DNA from: Paenibacillus sp. G2S3
GTDB taxonomy: Bacteria; Bacillota; Bacilli; Paenibacillales; Paenibacillaceae
Assembly: GCF_030123105.1 (NCBI RefSeq)
Contig: NZ_CP126095.1
Location: 5,766,001 to 5,830,000 of the forward strand
Length of the DNA: 64,000 bases
Reading direction: 5' to 3'
The position numbers and the translations under genes were made by a program. The notes beneath the pieces are model-generated. The model saw nothing but the letters and a program-made list of their open reading frames with translations, was not told the DNA's origin and ran no database searches. This document shows positions 51,589-60,103 of the stretch, piece by piece (within the stretch, counting starts at the first letter, position 1; each line of letters begins with the position of its first letter).

Positions 51589-51909
51589 TTATTTTTTGAG
51601 ATCCCACAACTTGCGCCGCCAGGGCTGAATTATCCCTCCCCTTGCCGGAAAACGCCAAAAAAGAGGCATTTTTCTGGGCTCGCCTCCTAAAACCACTGTT
51701 ATTCCCCCGTAAAACAAACGGCTCTCCTGAAGAAAGCCCTCACTAATGTCCTTTTCAGATTGTATGTCTCTACGCTCTATGGATGAACAGAAGCCACCCT
51801 TTCCTGAACAATCCGCAAAACATCGGCAGTTACTGCTGCAGAAATTAGTCCATTTCTCCTTGGAGTCATACCATCCGTGATCCAATGGGTAATATATATT
51901 CTTCTCCAT
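51589..51909 (-). CDS. Small Cys-rich hypothetical protein
   Basis: 106 residues if the ATG at 51909 is used (GGGGGAAG four bases upstream). Five Cys lie within about 17 residues (FCSSNCRCFADCSGKGGFCS), which could bind metal or form disulfides. The C-terminal half has no recognisable domain. I do not recognise a family. It lies between the sigY promoter and the terminator of the MBL operon; coding status is likely but not certain. Confidence 0.5.
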   Translation of the reverse strand: MEKNIYYPLDHGWYDSKEKWTNFCSSNCRCFADCSGKGGFCSSIERRDIQSEKDISEGFLQESRLFYGGITVVLGGEPRKMPLFWRFPARGGIIQPWRRKLWDLKK

Positions 51910-51945
51910 TCTACTTCCCCCCATGCTTTTAAGCCTATATGAAGA

Positions 51946-51987
51946 CAAAAAAAGAACGCAAACCGGGATTAATTCCGCAGTCTGCGT
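51946..51987 (-). terminator. Terminator of the MBL-thioredoxin-DedA operon
   Basis: ACGCAGACTGCGG with a near-complement CCGGTTTGCGT around AATTAAT, followed by seven T on the minus strand. Confidence 0.75.
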
Positions 51988-52094
51988 GCTTCGCGAGGTA
52001 AATGTTACATTTAATTAACCTCATTTTAGTCCTTTTGTAGTCTTTTGTCTATCAAAAATCCCTCGGTTTTTGTCGGTTCTAATAGAATCAACGT

Positions 52095-52724
52095 CTATTG
52101 AGGAACATAAGGGTTGCGAACCTTTTCAAATCCAATGGTTGTCCGTGGACCATGTCCTGGATAAACCTTCACTTCATCATCCATTTTGTATAGCTTGCCA
52201 CGAATAGAATCGAACAGATCTCGTTCCCTGCCACCAGGCAAATCTGTGCGTCCAACTCCTAACTTAAACAAGACATCTCCAGAGAATAGATCATTTCCAC
52301 AAAGGAAACTTACACTGCCTGGAGAGTGGCCAGGTGTATGGTACACACGGAAGGTGTGTCCAATGAATTGCAGAACTTGCCCTTCTGCCAGATCATACTC
52401 CGCAGGATCTGTGGCTAGAGGAGGTGACACCTCCGACCACATTAGTGAACCGTTCAGCTTGGGGCTGCTTAGCCATTCGCTTTCAAGTGGATGTAAATAA
52501 ACAGGGCATTTCTTAGCTTTACGAATTTCTTCTACACCGCCCATATGATCAAAATGTGCATGTGTCAACAAAATAGCTTCGATCTCTATCCCTTCGATAC
52601 TCCGCACTAATGCAGCAGGATTCATACCGGGATCAATAATAATGCCCTTCGCAGGATCCGCACCTGTCAGCAAGTAGGCATTCGTCTGAAGCGGACCTAG
52701 ATTAAATGAACGTATATTTAGCAT
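52095..52724 (-). CDS. MBL-fold metallo-hydrolase (glyoxalase II-like)
   Basis: 209 residues. Zinc ligands are all visible: THAHFDHMGG (about 54-63), HTPGHSPGS (about 129), SGDVLF (about 148) and YPGHGPRTT (about 188). This is the short glyoxalase II-like group (YqgX type), hydrolysing thioesters or similar substrates. It follows the thioredoxin-like gene by four bases and shares its operon with a DedA protein. Confidence 0.9.
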   Translation of the reverse strand: MLNIRSFNLGPLQTNAYLLTGADPAKGIIIDPGMNPAALVRSIEGIEIEAILLTHAHFDHMGGVEEIRKAKKCPVYLHPLESEWLSSPKLNGSLMWSEVSPPLATDPAEYDLAEGQVLQFIGHTFRVYHTPGHSPGSVSFLCGNDLFSGDVLFKLGVGRTDLPGGRERDLFDSIRGKLYKMDDEVKVYPGHGPRTTIGFEKVRNPYVPQ

Positions 52725-52728
52725 GAGT

Positions 52729-53295
52729 CTAGAATCCGGAAATCAGACTACGCAGTTCTTTTGCGATAACTGCCTGATATTCCGTTCCTTCCCCATAGGC
52801 TTGCCCCATGGCCTTACGTGCTTCTGCGATTTTGCTGTCGTAATCAGCGGCCTCACGATCAGGATTCTCACGTTTAAACTCTCTCATTATACGCTGCACA
52901 TGCTCTGGTCTAGGACCCCAATGTCCGAGCACATATCCTCCGGTGTCTGCAAAAATCACGACTGGGACAGATCTGCCACCCATGGTCAAGAAATCATCCA
53001 TAAGCTCCGGATTCTCTTCCAAAATGAATACCTCTGTCTTCATTCCCGCCGTCTCCAGGATACGGAATACAGCAGGAACGTTACGTACTACATCTCCACA
53101 CCAATCCGCTGCTAGGATAAGTACCCGCAAATCGTCGCGATGGTTCAGACTTTCAAAATATTCCTTATCGTTCTCATCTTCCCAAGTAAACTTCTCATAC
53201 CAGGATTCAAAGGCCTGTTGGTTCTTCATCATACTTTCTACGAATTGGCGCGGTGTTAGTCCTTTTCCAAACTTATGAGCTACATTCTGCTTCAT
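52729..53295 (-). CDS. Thioredoxin-fold protein with WCGD motif
   Basis: 188 residues from the ATG at 53295, which has AAAAGGGGA seven bases upstream. The fold is recognisable from LRVLILAADWCGDVVRNVPAVFRIL and the cis-Pro segment GGRSVPVVIFADTGG. The usual WCGPC site is WCGDV, so only one Cys remains and ordinary disulfide exchange is unlikely. This variant group is known in Bacillales; its role is unclear. The start overlaps the DedA stop (ATGA), so expression is coupled. Confidence 0.88.
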   Translation of the reverse strand: MKQNVAHKFGKGLTPRQFVESMMKNQQAFESWYEKFTWEDENDKEYFESLNHRDDLRVLILAADWCGDVVRNVPAVFRILETAGMKTEVFILEENPELMDDFLTMGGRSVPVVIFADTGGYVLGHWGPRPEHVQRIMREFKRENPDREAADYDSKIAEARKAMGQAYGEGTEYQAVIAKELRSLISGF

Positions 53296-53906
53296 TTTGA
53301 AGTCCCCTTTTTCTTGGATTTGTACCATTTAAACACAAAATAAATGATGATCAGAGCGATCGCTACAAGTATAATTTCGTTGGTATACTTAGCTGCTACT
53401 TTGTCAATATCTTCCCATTTATTCCCCAAGGTCATACCCAGATATACAAACAAAGCACTCCATGGAATAACAGCAAGCGTAGTCAACAAAGTGAACTTAC
53501 CTAAAGGCATTTTCGATATCCCAGCTGGAACGGAAATGGCATGACGAACAACCGGAATAAAACGAGCTGTAAAGATTACGCCAGTCCCGTATTTATTGAA
53601 CCACTCTTCCGAATGGTCAATATGCTTCTTTTGAATGAAAATATATTTCCCGTATTTCTCCAAAACAGGTCTGCCACCATAACGACCAATCCAATATACA
53701 AAAATCTGTGCAATGACTCCGCCGATCGTACCGAATAATACGGCGCCAAAAAAATTAATATCACCACTCCATACTAAAAAGCCACCGAAAGCCAGTACAA
53801 TTTCACTCGGAATAACTTCAATCATAAGTCCGATCATAATCCCAAAATAACCAAGACTCTGAATCCATTCAAACAATGTTGAGATCAGATCAGAAATAAC
53901 ATGCAA
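53292..53906 (-). CDS. DedA family membrane protein
   Basis: 204 residues, about five membrane segments. Family motifs: FGIMIGLMIEVIPSEIVLAFGGF and the conserved basic region FTARFIPVVRHAISVPAGISKMPLGKF with the essential Arg residues. DedA proteins take part in polyprenyl-phosphate or phospholipid recycling and membrane potential. First gene of a DedA / thioredoxin-like / MBL operon. Confidence 0.92.
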   Translation of the reverse strand: MHVISDLISTLFEWIQSLGYFGIMIGLMIEVIPSEIVLAFGGFLVWSGDINFFGAVLFGTIGGVIAQIFVYWIGRYGGRPVLEKYGKYIFIQKKHIDHSEEWFNKYGTGVIFTARFIPVVRHAISVPAGISKMPLGKFTLLTTLAVIPWSALFVYLGMTLGNKWEDIDKVAAKYTNEIILVAIALIIIYFVFKWYKSKKKGTSK

Positions 53907-53987
53907 CCGTACTCCTCCTCCCTTTTCCGCAGAATATGGCTATGTATCTAGCATAAACATCTTTGGCGTCTATATAAAGACACTAAG

Positions 53988-54053
53988 CGTTTAAGCGAGA
54001 AATATAAGAACATAAAGTATAGCTCTAACCTTATACTTTCTTATATTTTTAAA
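53988..54053. repeat. Dispersed hairpin repeat, full copy B
   Basis: Arms AAATATAAG...AAAGTATA pair with TATACTTT-CTTATATTT, about 17 base pairs with a 5-base bulge. Flanked by CGTTTAAGCGAG and TTTTTAAAA. Matches copy A over its whole length. Confidence 0.8.
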
Positions 54054-54192
54054 AGCTCTGCCGCTCTGCTCTATTTTCCAGTTTCTCTTAGCCTATTCTA
54101 GCACAAGCAACCTTAACACATCTACTTACAGCGGTCGCGCACTTACCCTATTTCGACCCTCTCTTAAAAAGAGTTAGAACAACCCGTATAAC

Positions 54193-54243
54193 CAAAAAAG
54201 GTGTGCACTTCCAGCAATGAAGATGGAAATGGACACCTTTTTG
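54193..54243 (-). terminator. Terminator of the SDR gene
   Basis: AAAAAGGTGT and ACACCTTTTT arms just after the SDR stop. Confidence 0.8.
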
Positions 54244-54262
54244 TCTAAAATGTAAAAGCTGT

Positions 54263-55021
54263 TTAATAAGCGGTCCATCCGGCATCCGCCGTTATTACCG
54301 TTCCATTCACGAAGCTCGCAGCTTCTGAAGCCAAGAATAAAGCTATCGATGCGATCTCACTGCTTTCCCCTGTTCGCGGCATTGACGCCATACCATCTCC
54401 TGCCTTTTGACTACCAAAAGCACTCGGATTAGACAAATCAATATTCGTCTTTACCCCACCTGGTGCTATAGCATTACAGCGAATTCCAAGCTTCGAGTAC
54501 TGATACCCTACATTTTTAGTCATACCGATGACAGCGTGCTTGGAGGCAGTATAAGCCACTCCTGCACGAGATCCCTCTAAGCCGCCGATCGAAGCTACAT
54601 TGATGATGCATCCACTTTCTTGTGCCATGAAAACCGGTAGCACCCTACGAATGGCTCTCATGGGTCCGGTAACGTTCACTGCAATTACCTTCTCCCATAA
54701 GTCATCTGTGATTTCGTGGGCTGGTGTCATTTTATCCATGATCCCCGCATTATTAACGAGAATATGTAGTCCACCAAATTGTGTACTTGCAGCATCAATC
54801 ATACGCTGAGTATCCTCTTCCATCAAAACATCTGCCTTTAGAGGATACACCACTCCATTGCCATGACCTTGTTCTGCCTTCTTGGCCACCGCTTCAACAG
54901 CCTCCAGATGGATGTCCGCAGCAATAACCTTAGCCCCTTGCTGGGCAAAAAGAAGAGCAATTGCTTCTCCAATCCCAGAACCCGCACCTGTAACAACTGC
55001 AACCTTATTAGTCAGCATCAT
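54263..55021 (-). CDS. SDR family NAD(P)-dependent oxidoreductase
   Basis: 252 residues, classical short-chain dehydrogenase. Cofactor motif TGAGSGIGEA (residues 11-20), an Asp after strand 2 (AADIH) favouring NAD, NNAGIMD, catalytic Ser in NVASIGG, and YTASKHAVIG carrying Tyr-x-x-x-Lys. C-terminal NGTVITADAGWTAY is typical of glucose-dehydrogenase or 3-oxoacyl-reductase-like members. Single gene with its own terminator; substrate unknown. GGAGAGG precedes the ATG pair. Confidence 0.9.
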   Translation of the reverse strand: MMLTNKVAVVTGAGSGIGEAIALLFAQQGAKVIAADIHLEAVEAVAKKAEQGHGNGVVYPLKADVLMEEDTQRMIDAASTQFGGLHILVNNAGIMDKMTPAHEITDDLWEKVIAVNVTGPMRAIRRVLPVFMAQESGCIINVASIGGLEGSRAGVAYTASKHAVIGMTKNVGYQYSKLGIRCNAIAPGGVKTNIDLSNPSAFGSQKAGDGMASMPRTGESSEIASIALFLASEAASFVNGTVITADAGWTAY

Positions 55022-55238
55022 ATATCCTCTCCTCCGCTTCTATATTTCTAACCATTCATCGAGTACTTGCCCAAAGTTAGTATTAGCAAGGGCATAGCCT
55101 CAAACGGCGGTAAATCCAAAGATTCAGTGACAATTTCTTTCTCAATCCAAATGAGGAGAACACGCATTGACAGATAAGAATATGAATGGTTATTATATAT
55201 TTAGACAATTACCTAAATATCGAAATGGTGGGTGGAAT

Positions 55239-55577
55239 ATGAATGAGTCTTTCAAAGCACTAGCTGACCCTACCCGTCGCCAAATCATTCGGTTACTAAG
55301 GGAGAAGGACCGAACCGCAGGTGAAATTGCTGATTTTTTCAACATGTCAAAGCCAAGCATTTCTCACCATCTGAATGCACTGAAGCATGCCGATCTCGTA
55401 CAGGATGAACGAAAAGGTCAATTCATTATGTATTCATTAAATATGACAGTTCTCGAAGAGGTTCTTGGCTGGTTGCTCGAGCTAACAGGTACGGGAAAGC
55501 AAACGGAGACGGAAAGCAAATCGCTGGACGGAAAACAAAGCCGTCAGGATAAGGATTCTGAGAAGGAGGCTGATTGA
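55239..55577 (+). CDS. ArsR-family autorepressor (SdpR-like)
   Basis: 112 residues. Winged helix-turn-helix: ALADPTRRQIIRLLREKDRTAGEIADFF and SKPSISHHLNALKHADLVQDERKGQFIMYSL. No metal-binding Cys pairs, so it is SdpR-like and not a metal sensor. I choose the ATG at 55239 with GGTGGGTGG just before it. The C-terminal 25 residues are a charged tail. It precedes an SdpI homologue with almost no gap, the sdpRI arrangement. Confidence 0.87.
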   Translation: MNESFKALADPTRRQIIRLLREKDRTAGEIADFFNMSKPSISHHLNALKHADLVQDERKGQFIMYSLNMTVLEEVLGWLLELTGTGKQTETESKSLDGKQSRQDKDSEKEAD

Positions 55578-55579
55578 AG

Positions 55580-56233
55580 ATGAAGGATTTTAAATGGAGA
55601 TGGCAAGATACACTGATTGTAATATTAGGTTTAGCTTCATTAGCTTATGCATTAATCAATTATGGCAAGCTGCCACAAGAGCTGCCCGCGCAGTGGGGAA
55701 TTACGGGTAAAGTTAACCGGTATTGGGATAAAAACATAGCTATTTTCATTTTAGGAATCCTGGGCATTGTGCTTCCGCTGATCATGCAGTTCACACGTAG
55801 CATCGATCCTAAACGGGAAAATTATAAGAAGTTCGAAAATGCCTATGCTATGAGCAGACTCGCTATTGGGGTGCTTTTTAATCTCATGCTTGTGCTCACG
55901 GTTGCTTACGGCCTGGGTAAAGATATTAATGTGAGTAAAATAGCTATAGGAGCCCTAGGAGTGATGTTGATTGCGCTCGGCAACTACATGCCACAGGTAA
56001 AAGATAATTATTTGTTCGGTGTTCGTACAGCATGGACGCTCTCTAGCCCAGAGGTATGGCGAAAAACACATCGTCTCTCCGGAAGAATGTGGATGATCGG
56101 CGGGTTGCTTATTTTTGGGGGAGCCTTTGTGAGCGGTGTCTTATCTCAGGCCCTTATTATTACGGCACTTGTGCTTGTTATTCTCGTTCCTGTTCTGTAC
56201 TCTTGGATCATTTCACGTCAGTTAAAATCGTGA
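55580..56233 (+). CDS. SdpI family immunity-like membrane protein
   Basis: About 217 residues, five to six membrane helices. N-terminal DUF1648 motif LPQELPAQWGITGKVNRYWDK and the SdpI signature NYMPQVKDNYLFGVRTAW with SPEVWRKTHRLSG. In B. subtilis SdpI protects against the SdpC toxin and, when toxin is bound, holds back SdpR. AAGGAGG lies ten bases before this ATG; a TTG two codons earlier is only four bases away. No sdpA, sdpB or sdpC gene is nearby. Confidence 0.9.
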   Translation: MKDFKWRWQDTLIVILGLASLAYALINYGKLPQELPAQWGITGKVNRYWDKNIAIFILGILGIVLPLIMQFTRSIDPKRENYKKFENAYAMSRLAIGVLFNLMLVLTVAYGLGKDINVSKIAIGALGVMLIALGNYMPQVKDNYLFGVRTAWTLSSPEVWRKTHRLSGRMWMIGGLLIFGGAFVSGVLSQALIITALVLVILVPVLYSWIISRQLKS

Positions 56234-58482
56234 TGCCAATACACTAAGCCGTCGACTCAGGTCGTCGGCTTGTTCTGTCATTTGGAACTTCCGGTCATTA
56301 TGCTGCTCACCTTTACTTGCCTCATACTCTGCCAACGCTCTATACTGCCGCAGTAGCTCGTTCCCTGAAGCAATACAACCCATGGCCTCCATTCGATTCC
56401 CTTCCGCTAGCTTCTTCCGGCCCATCATAAGCATGCCTTCAACCCCTTTGACCCACTTCACATAGTTGTATTTATCCAGCTTAATACTTCGATGTATCCA
56501 ATATAGTGCAGCTCCCGGATCATCACTGTACATCCATCGTCTAGCCATTTCCCAGCTTAAACTTGCATTCTCCGGAGAATATTTCAAACTCTGCTGCAGT
56601 ATACTCACGCTTTGTTCACCCGTAAGCAGCCTAGATAATACTACAGCTGTTCTAGGTGATTGGCGATTCCACACTAGTGATTGCTGTAGCAAACCAGCCT
56701 TCACCGATGGATCAGCCGCCTGAACTGCTTGTCGGTAGTACCTTTCTCCTTGTGCGGCTTGAAAGGACAATACGGTTAGTATGAGAGAAAGCCCACAGGC
56801 GACAGTGATGAATAGTCGGCGGAGATATGAGTGGGCGAGTTTAGGCGAGGTCGCGGACTCGAAGTGAGTTGACTGCGGAATCGCAGACGTCGAGCGAGTT
56901 GGCTGCGGAATCGCAGACGTCGAGCGAGTTGGCTGCGGAATCGCGGATGCGAAATGAGTTGTGAGCGAACTCATGGACGTAAAGCTGGTAGGCGCAGTTT
57001 GATGTTTCTGCTCATGTTCAGCCAGAGCAAGTGCTGGCAGCCAAAAAAGCAGCAGCCAGATTAATCCGTAGCTCCAGTCAAAATCGACGGCGCTGTGCAA
57101 AACGATAACCAAAAATGGCGGCAGCAGGCGCGGCGATTTCTTAGCCAGCAGCCAGCCTGCTGCTAACAGCATAAGCAGTATGGCTGCAAGGCCGATAAAT
57201 CCTAGGTTCAACAGGATGTCGAGATAACCGCTATGCACCTGGCTGCCTACATAAGGGCGAGACTGGGCGGCGAGGTATGAGCTCCGCCAAGTCTCGCCCC
57301 CCCGGCCCAGCCAGGGTGCTTCTGCCGCCAGCCGGCAGGCGTCGCGGTAAAACAGACCACGCGCGGATACCGTCGATGACGGTCCGGTGATCCGCTCGCG
57401 CACGTGCAGGAGGACGGCGGTGCCCGCCGCCGTCCAACCTATCGCCGCCAATGCCAGCATGGCGGCTCGGCACTACCCGCCGCGCTGCGCTGGCGGCGGC
57501 ACAGCCATAGGCCGGCTAGCAACGCGCCGGCCCAAAGCCCGGCCAGCAACAGCAGGCCGGGCGAAGACTCTACCGCCAACCCGGCACGGGCCAGTTGGCG
57601 GTAGAACAACGCCGCGGCGACCATGGGCGCGGCGCCAGCAGCAAGAAGCGGCGCGATGAGCTGCCGCTTCCAGAGCAAGACGGCGGCGCAGGCGCAAGCC
57701 GCCGTCAGCCATGCGCCGCGTGACTCGCTGAGGAGCAGCGCGGCGGCATACGGGAACAGCGGCAGCAAGCGCAGCAGCGCGGCGGCCGTGCTTCCCGCTT
57801 CTTCCTGCTCCACTCCACCGCATCCATCCCCTCTCTTCTGAGGTCTTTCATAATAAGTAGCAACAGCAAATAGCCGCTCCAATAGAAAAACAGCCATCAC
57901 AGCACCAAAGGCATTAGGATATTCCATCACTCCTGCTAATCTAGCACCTGTAACACTAACTGCAGAGGAGTGGCTATAGGCTACAGCGAAAGGTAACTCT
58001 ATCACCCCGCACACTGCCAGCAAAGCTCTCATGCTTAAGAACATACCCAAAATGGACCACGCGGCAAAGATCAGCTGACGCCCCACTCGATTCAACGCAC
58101 AAAAACAAACCAAAAATGCAAAGCTAGCATACAAGCCCCACCGTAATATTTCATTCATTGTGCCCTGTGCCGAAAGAGGTCCCCTTAACCACTGAACCAG
58201 GTAGAGTGATAGAACTAGCAAAGGCGCGATCAACATTATTTTCACAGCTCTAAGTACTCCACTCGCCCTACCTGCACTACTTCTCCACTTACCCACTCCA
58301 ATGTACAAATAAAGCAGGACCGAAGAGCACATCACAAACCATAAGGTAAGAAAAGGATACATCTCCTCTGTAAAAAAAAATCCTCGCAGCAAACATGCTC
58401 CAACTCCGGCTGTGATTACTAAGGCTGCACTAAAGTATACGATTATTGAATCCAAACTCCGCTCACTGTTAACGCTCCACAT
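56222..58482 (-). CDS. O-antigen ligase-like membrane protein with C-terminal TPR region, frameshifted
   Basis: Reads as one 753-residue protein broken near 57468, where the first frame stops after GSAEPPCWHWRR and the second resumes at MLALAAIGWTAAG; one missing base joins two neighbouring membrane helices. About twelve helices in all. Ligase features: GVMEYPNAFGAVMAVFLLE, LLLSESRGAWLTAAC and YVGSQVHSGYLDILLNLG. A repetitive Ser/Thr/Pro linker (three SAIPQ repeats, DNA 56866-56960) follows, then TPR-like helices. It probably joins or polymerises a surface glycan. The segment around 57240-57830 is strikingly GC-rich. Confidence 0.8.
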
Positions 58483-58556
58483 TTAGATACCCCTGTATTC
58501 GTTAAGTTATCTCTATCCTTTCCACATTTACCCTCCGTAAAACTAGAATGCAAAAA

Positions 58557-58592
58557 GGACGATACCTCTCCACGAAGGAGCTGCATCGTCCT
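58557..58592 (-). terminator. Terminator
   Basis: GGACGATGCAGCTCC-TTCG-TGGAGAGGTATCGTCC hairpin, then five T on the minus strand. Confidence 0.85.
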
Positions 58593-58614
58593 AATGCTCA
58601 CCAAAAAAGCTATA

Positions 58615-58799
58615 TAGTTGCAAAAAGTACAACTAACCTTTGATATTCGTTACTGCGTCCTAGTGTAATTGCATAATGTACAACTATTTTTCGAGAATCC
58701 CGCCAAATACGGAGAATTGTTCGTTTTTAAGTGTACAGAGTGCAGTTAAATCCAAAAAAAGCACCTTCAAAGCATATATAGCTGCACAACATACAACTA
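58615..58799. repeat. Four-dyad repeat element, copy 2
   Basis: Dyads at 58615-58635 (TAGTTGCA-N5-TACAACTA), 58666-58686, 58728-58748 and 58779-58799, start-to-start 51, 62, 51 bases. Nearly every dyad pairs a half-site ending TGCA with one ending TGTA. Same layout as 6885-7068. Function unknown. Confidence 0.8.
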
Positions 58800-58827
58800 A
58801 TCCAACTTACTGTTCCTAATAGTCGTG

Positions 58828-60018
58828 CTATCCCTCCACCGAACTTTCACTCGGAAGCAGGTCAGTGCATACGCGCTCGAGGTAAGGTTTCGCCCCTATA
58901 AAATCACGGAATGCGGTATATTCACGCCATTTGACGGAGTTATCACCACCTGAGCTCTTAACGGCGCGGATCAAAATGTTCTTTGGTGTATTCTCCAGGT
59001 CGATGAATTCCAGCAGCTGGCTACTATAACCCATCATATCGAGCAATTTGGCGCGGATAGCGTCCGTAGCCAAGGCAGAAAAACGTTCCTTCAAAATCCC
59101 ATGTGAAAGCATCGGGCTCATTACTTCATTCTCAATCTGCGCGAACAATTCATGTTGGCAGCAAGGCACAGACAAAATGACGGAGGCATCCCAGCGTACT
59201 GCTTTTTCGAGTGCAGCATCTGTAGCTGTGTCACAGGCATGAAGTGTTATAACCATATCTACCTGATCCAGCTCATTGTACTCCGCAATGTCACCCACAA
59301 GGAACTTCAAGTGATCGTAACCGATCTTCGCAGCAAGCTCATTGCAATGCTCAATTACATCAGCTTTCAAGTCTAGTCCAATAATATTAAGCTCCCGCTT
59401 CTTGCGAACGGTCAGATAGTGATAAAGCGCAAAGGTCAAATATGATTTTCCACAGCCAAAATCAACAATCGTCAATGGCCGCCCGGTTGGAAGATCGGCA
59501 AGTACATCCTCGACCATCTCCAAGAATCGGTTGATCTGACGAAACTTATCGTATCGCTTGGCTAGCACTTTACCTTCTCTATTCATAATGCCGAGCTCCA
59601 CAAGAAAAGGTACAGGGTCCCCATCCTCCAGCACATAGCGCTTGCGGCGATTGTGCGCTAGATCTGGCTCTTCCTTTTTAGTTGGAGACTTAGTAAGGAT
59701 CGATACTTTGAATTTCTTGCTAATTAACACCTGATAATCCGCTTCTACCGTACATAACAGACCTTGTCGGAATGTCTCTCTGAATAAAAGAGTCATTTCC
59801 TCCGCTGCTAATTCAGCCGGTACGTTACGATGTTCAACCTTTGTACCAATATAAGATGCAAACTGATAATGCAGCTTACCCTTTAGTTCGACAGGTTTAA
59901 TCTGTACTTTCGTACAGGTCTCCCCTTTATAACGTACTTGGCTTAGGGTCGCCATAATTAAAGTACGGTCACTTATCAGTTGTTCAATAAGAGCTGTTAA
60001 AGATTCCACAACGCACAT
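58828..60018 (-). CDS. Class I SAM-dependent methyltransferase
   Basis: About 396 residues. The SAM-binding core is in the second half: LTIVDFGCGKSYLTFALYHYL (motif I), NIIGLDLKADVIEHC (motif II), DIAEYNELDQVDMVITLHACDTATD and the SVPCCQHEL segment. This group is annotated as probable RNA methylase, with no known target. Start uncertain: TATAAT at about 60073 sits only a few bases before the most upstream ATG (60066), so I prefer the ATG at 60018 (MCVVESLTALIEQL), though its ribosome site is weak. Confidence 0.83.
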   Translation of the reverse strand: MCVVESLTALIEQLISDRTLIMATLSQVRYKGETCTKVQIKPVELKGKLHYQFASYIGTKVEHRNVPAELAAEEMTLLFRETFRQGLLCTVEADYQVLISKKFKVSILTKSPTKKEEPDLAHNRRKRYVLEDGDPVPFLVELGIMNREGKVLAKRYDKFRQINRFLEMVEDVLADLPTGRPLTIVDFGCGKSYLTFALYHYLTVRKKRELNIIGLDLKADVIEHCNELAAKIGYDHLKFLVGDIAEYNELDQVDMVITLHACDTATDAALEKAVRWDASVILSVPCCQHELFAQIENEVMSPMLSHGILKERFSALATDAIRAKLLDMMGYSSQLLEFIDLENTPKNILIRAVKSSGGDNSVKWREYTAFRDFIGAKPYLERVCTDLLPSESSVEG

Positions 60019-60103
60019 CTCACTTTCGGGATTAAAAATGGAGAATCTATGTCTCCTAACCATCATCGTTCCATTATATCACGGCTCTACAAGAGGTAGC
60101 CTA

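Larger units (their letters stand above)
53907..54262. other. Intergenic region with hairpin repeat copy B and a terminator
   Basis: About 355 bases upstream of DedA and downstream of the SDR gene. Contains the dispersed repeat (53988-54053) and the SDR terminator (54193-54243). The rest shows nothing recognisable. Confidence 0.6.
58483..58827. other. Intergenic region with terminator and four-dyad cluster 2
   Basis: About 345 bases. Downstream (on the minus strand) of the methyltransferase stop come the four dyads (58799 to 58615) and then a strong terminator (58592 to 58557). The element therefore lies inside the methyltransferase 3' untranslated region unless it has its own promoter. Confidence 0.7.

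Noticed and set aside
57387..57841. Open frames on both strands in the GC-rich patch near 57.5 kb
   Set aside because: High GC removes stop codons in all frames; membrane-helix character supports only the minus-strand ligase-like frame.
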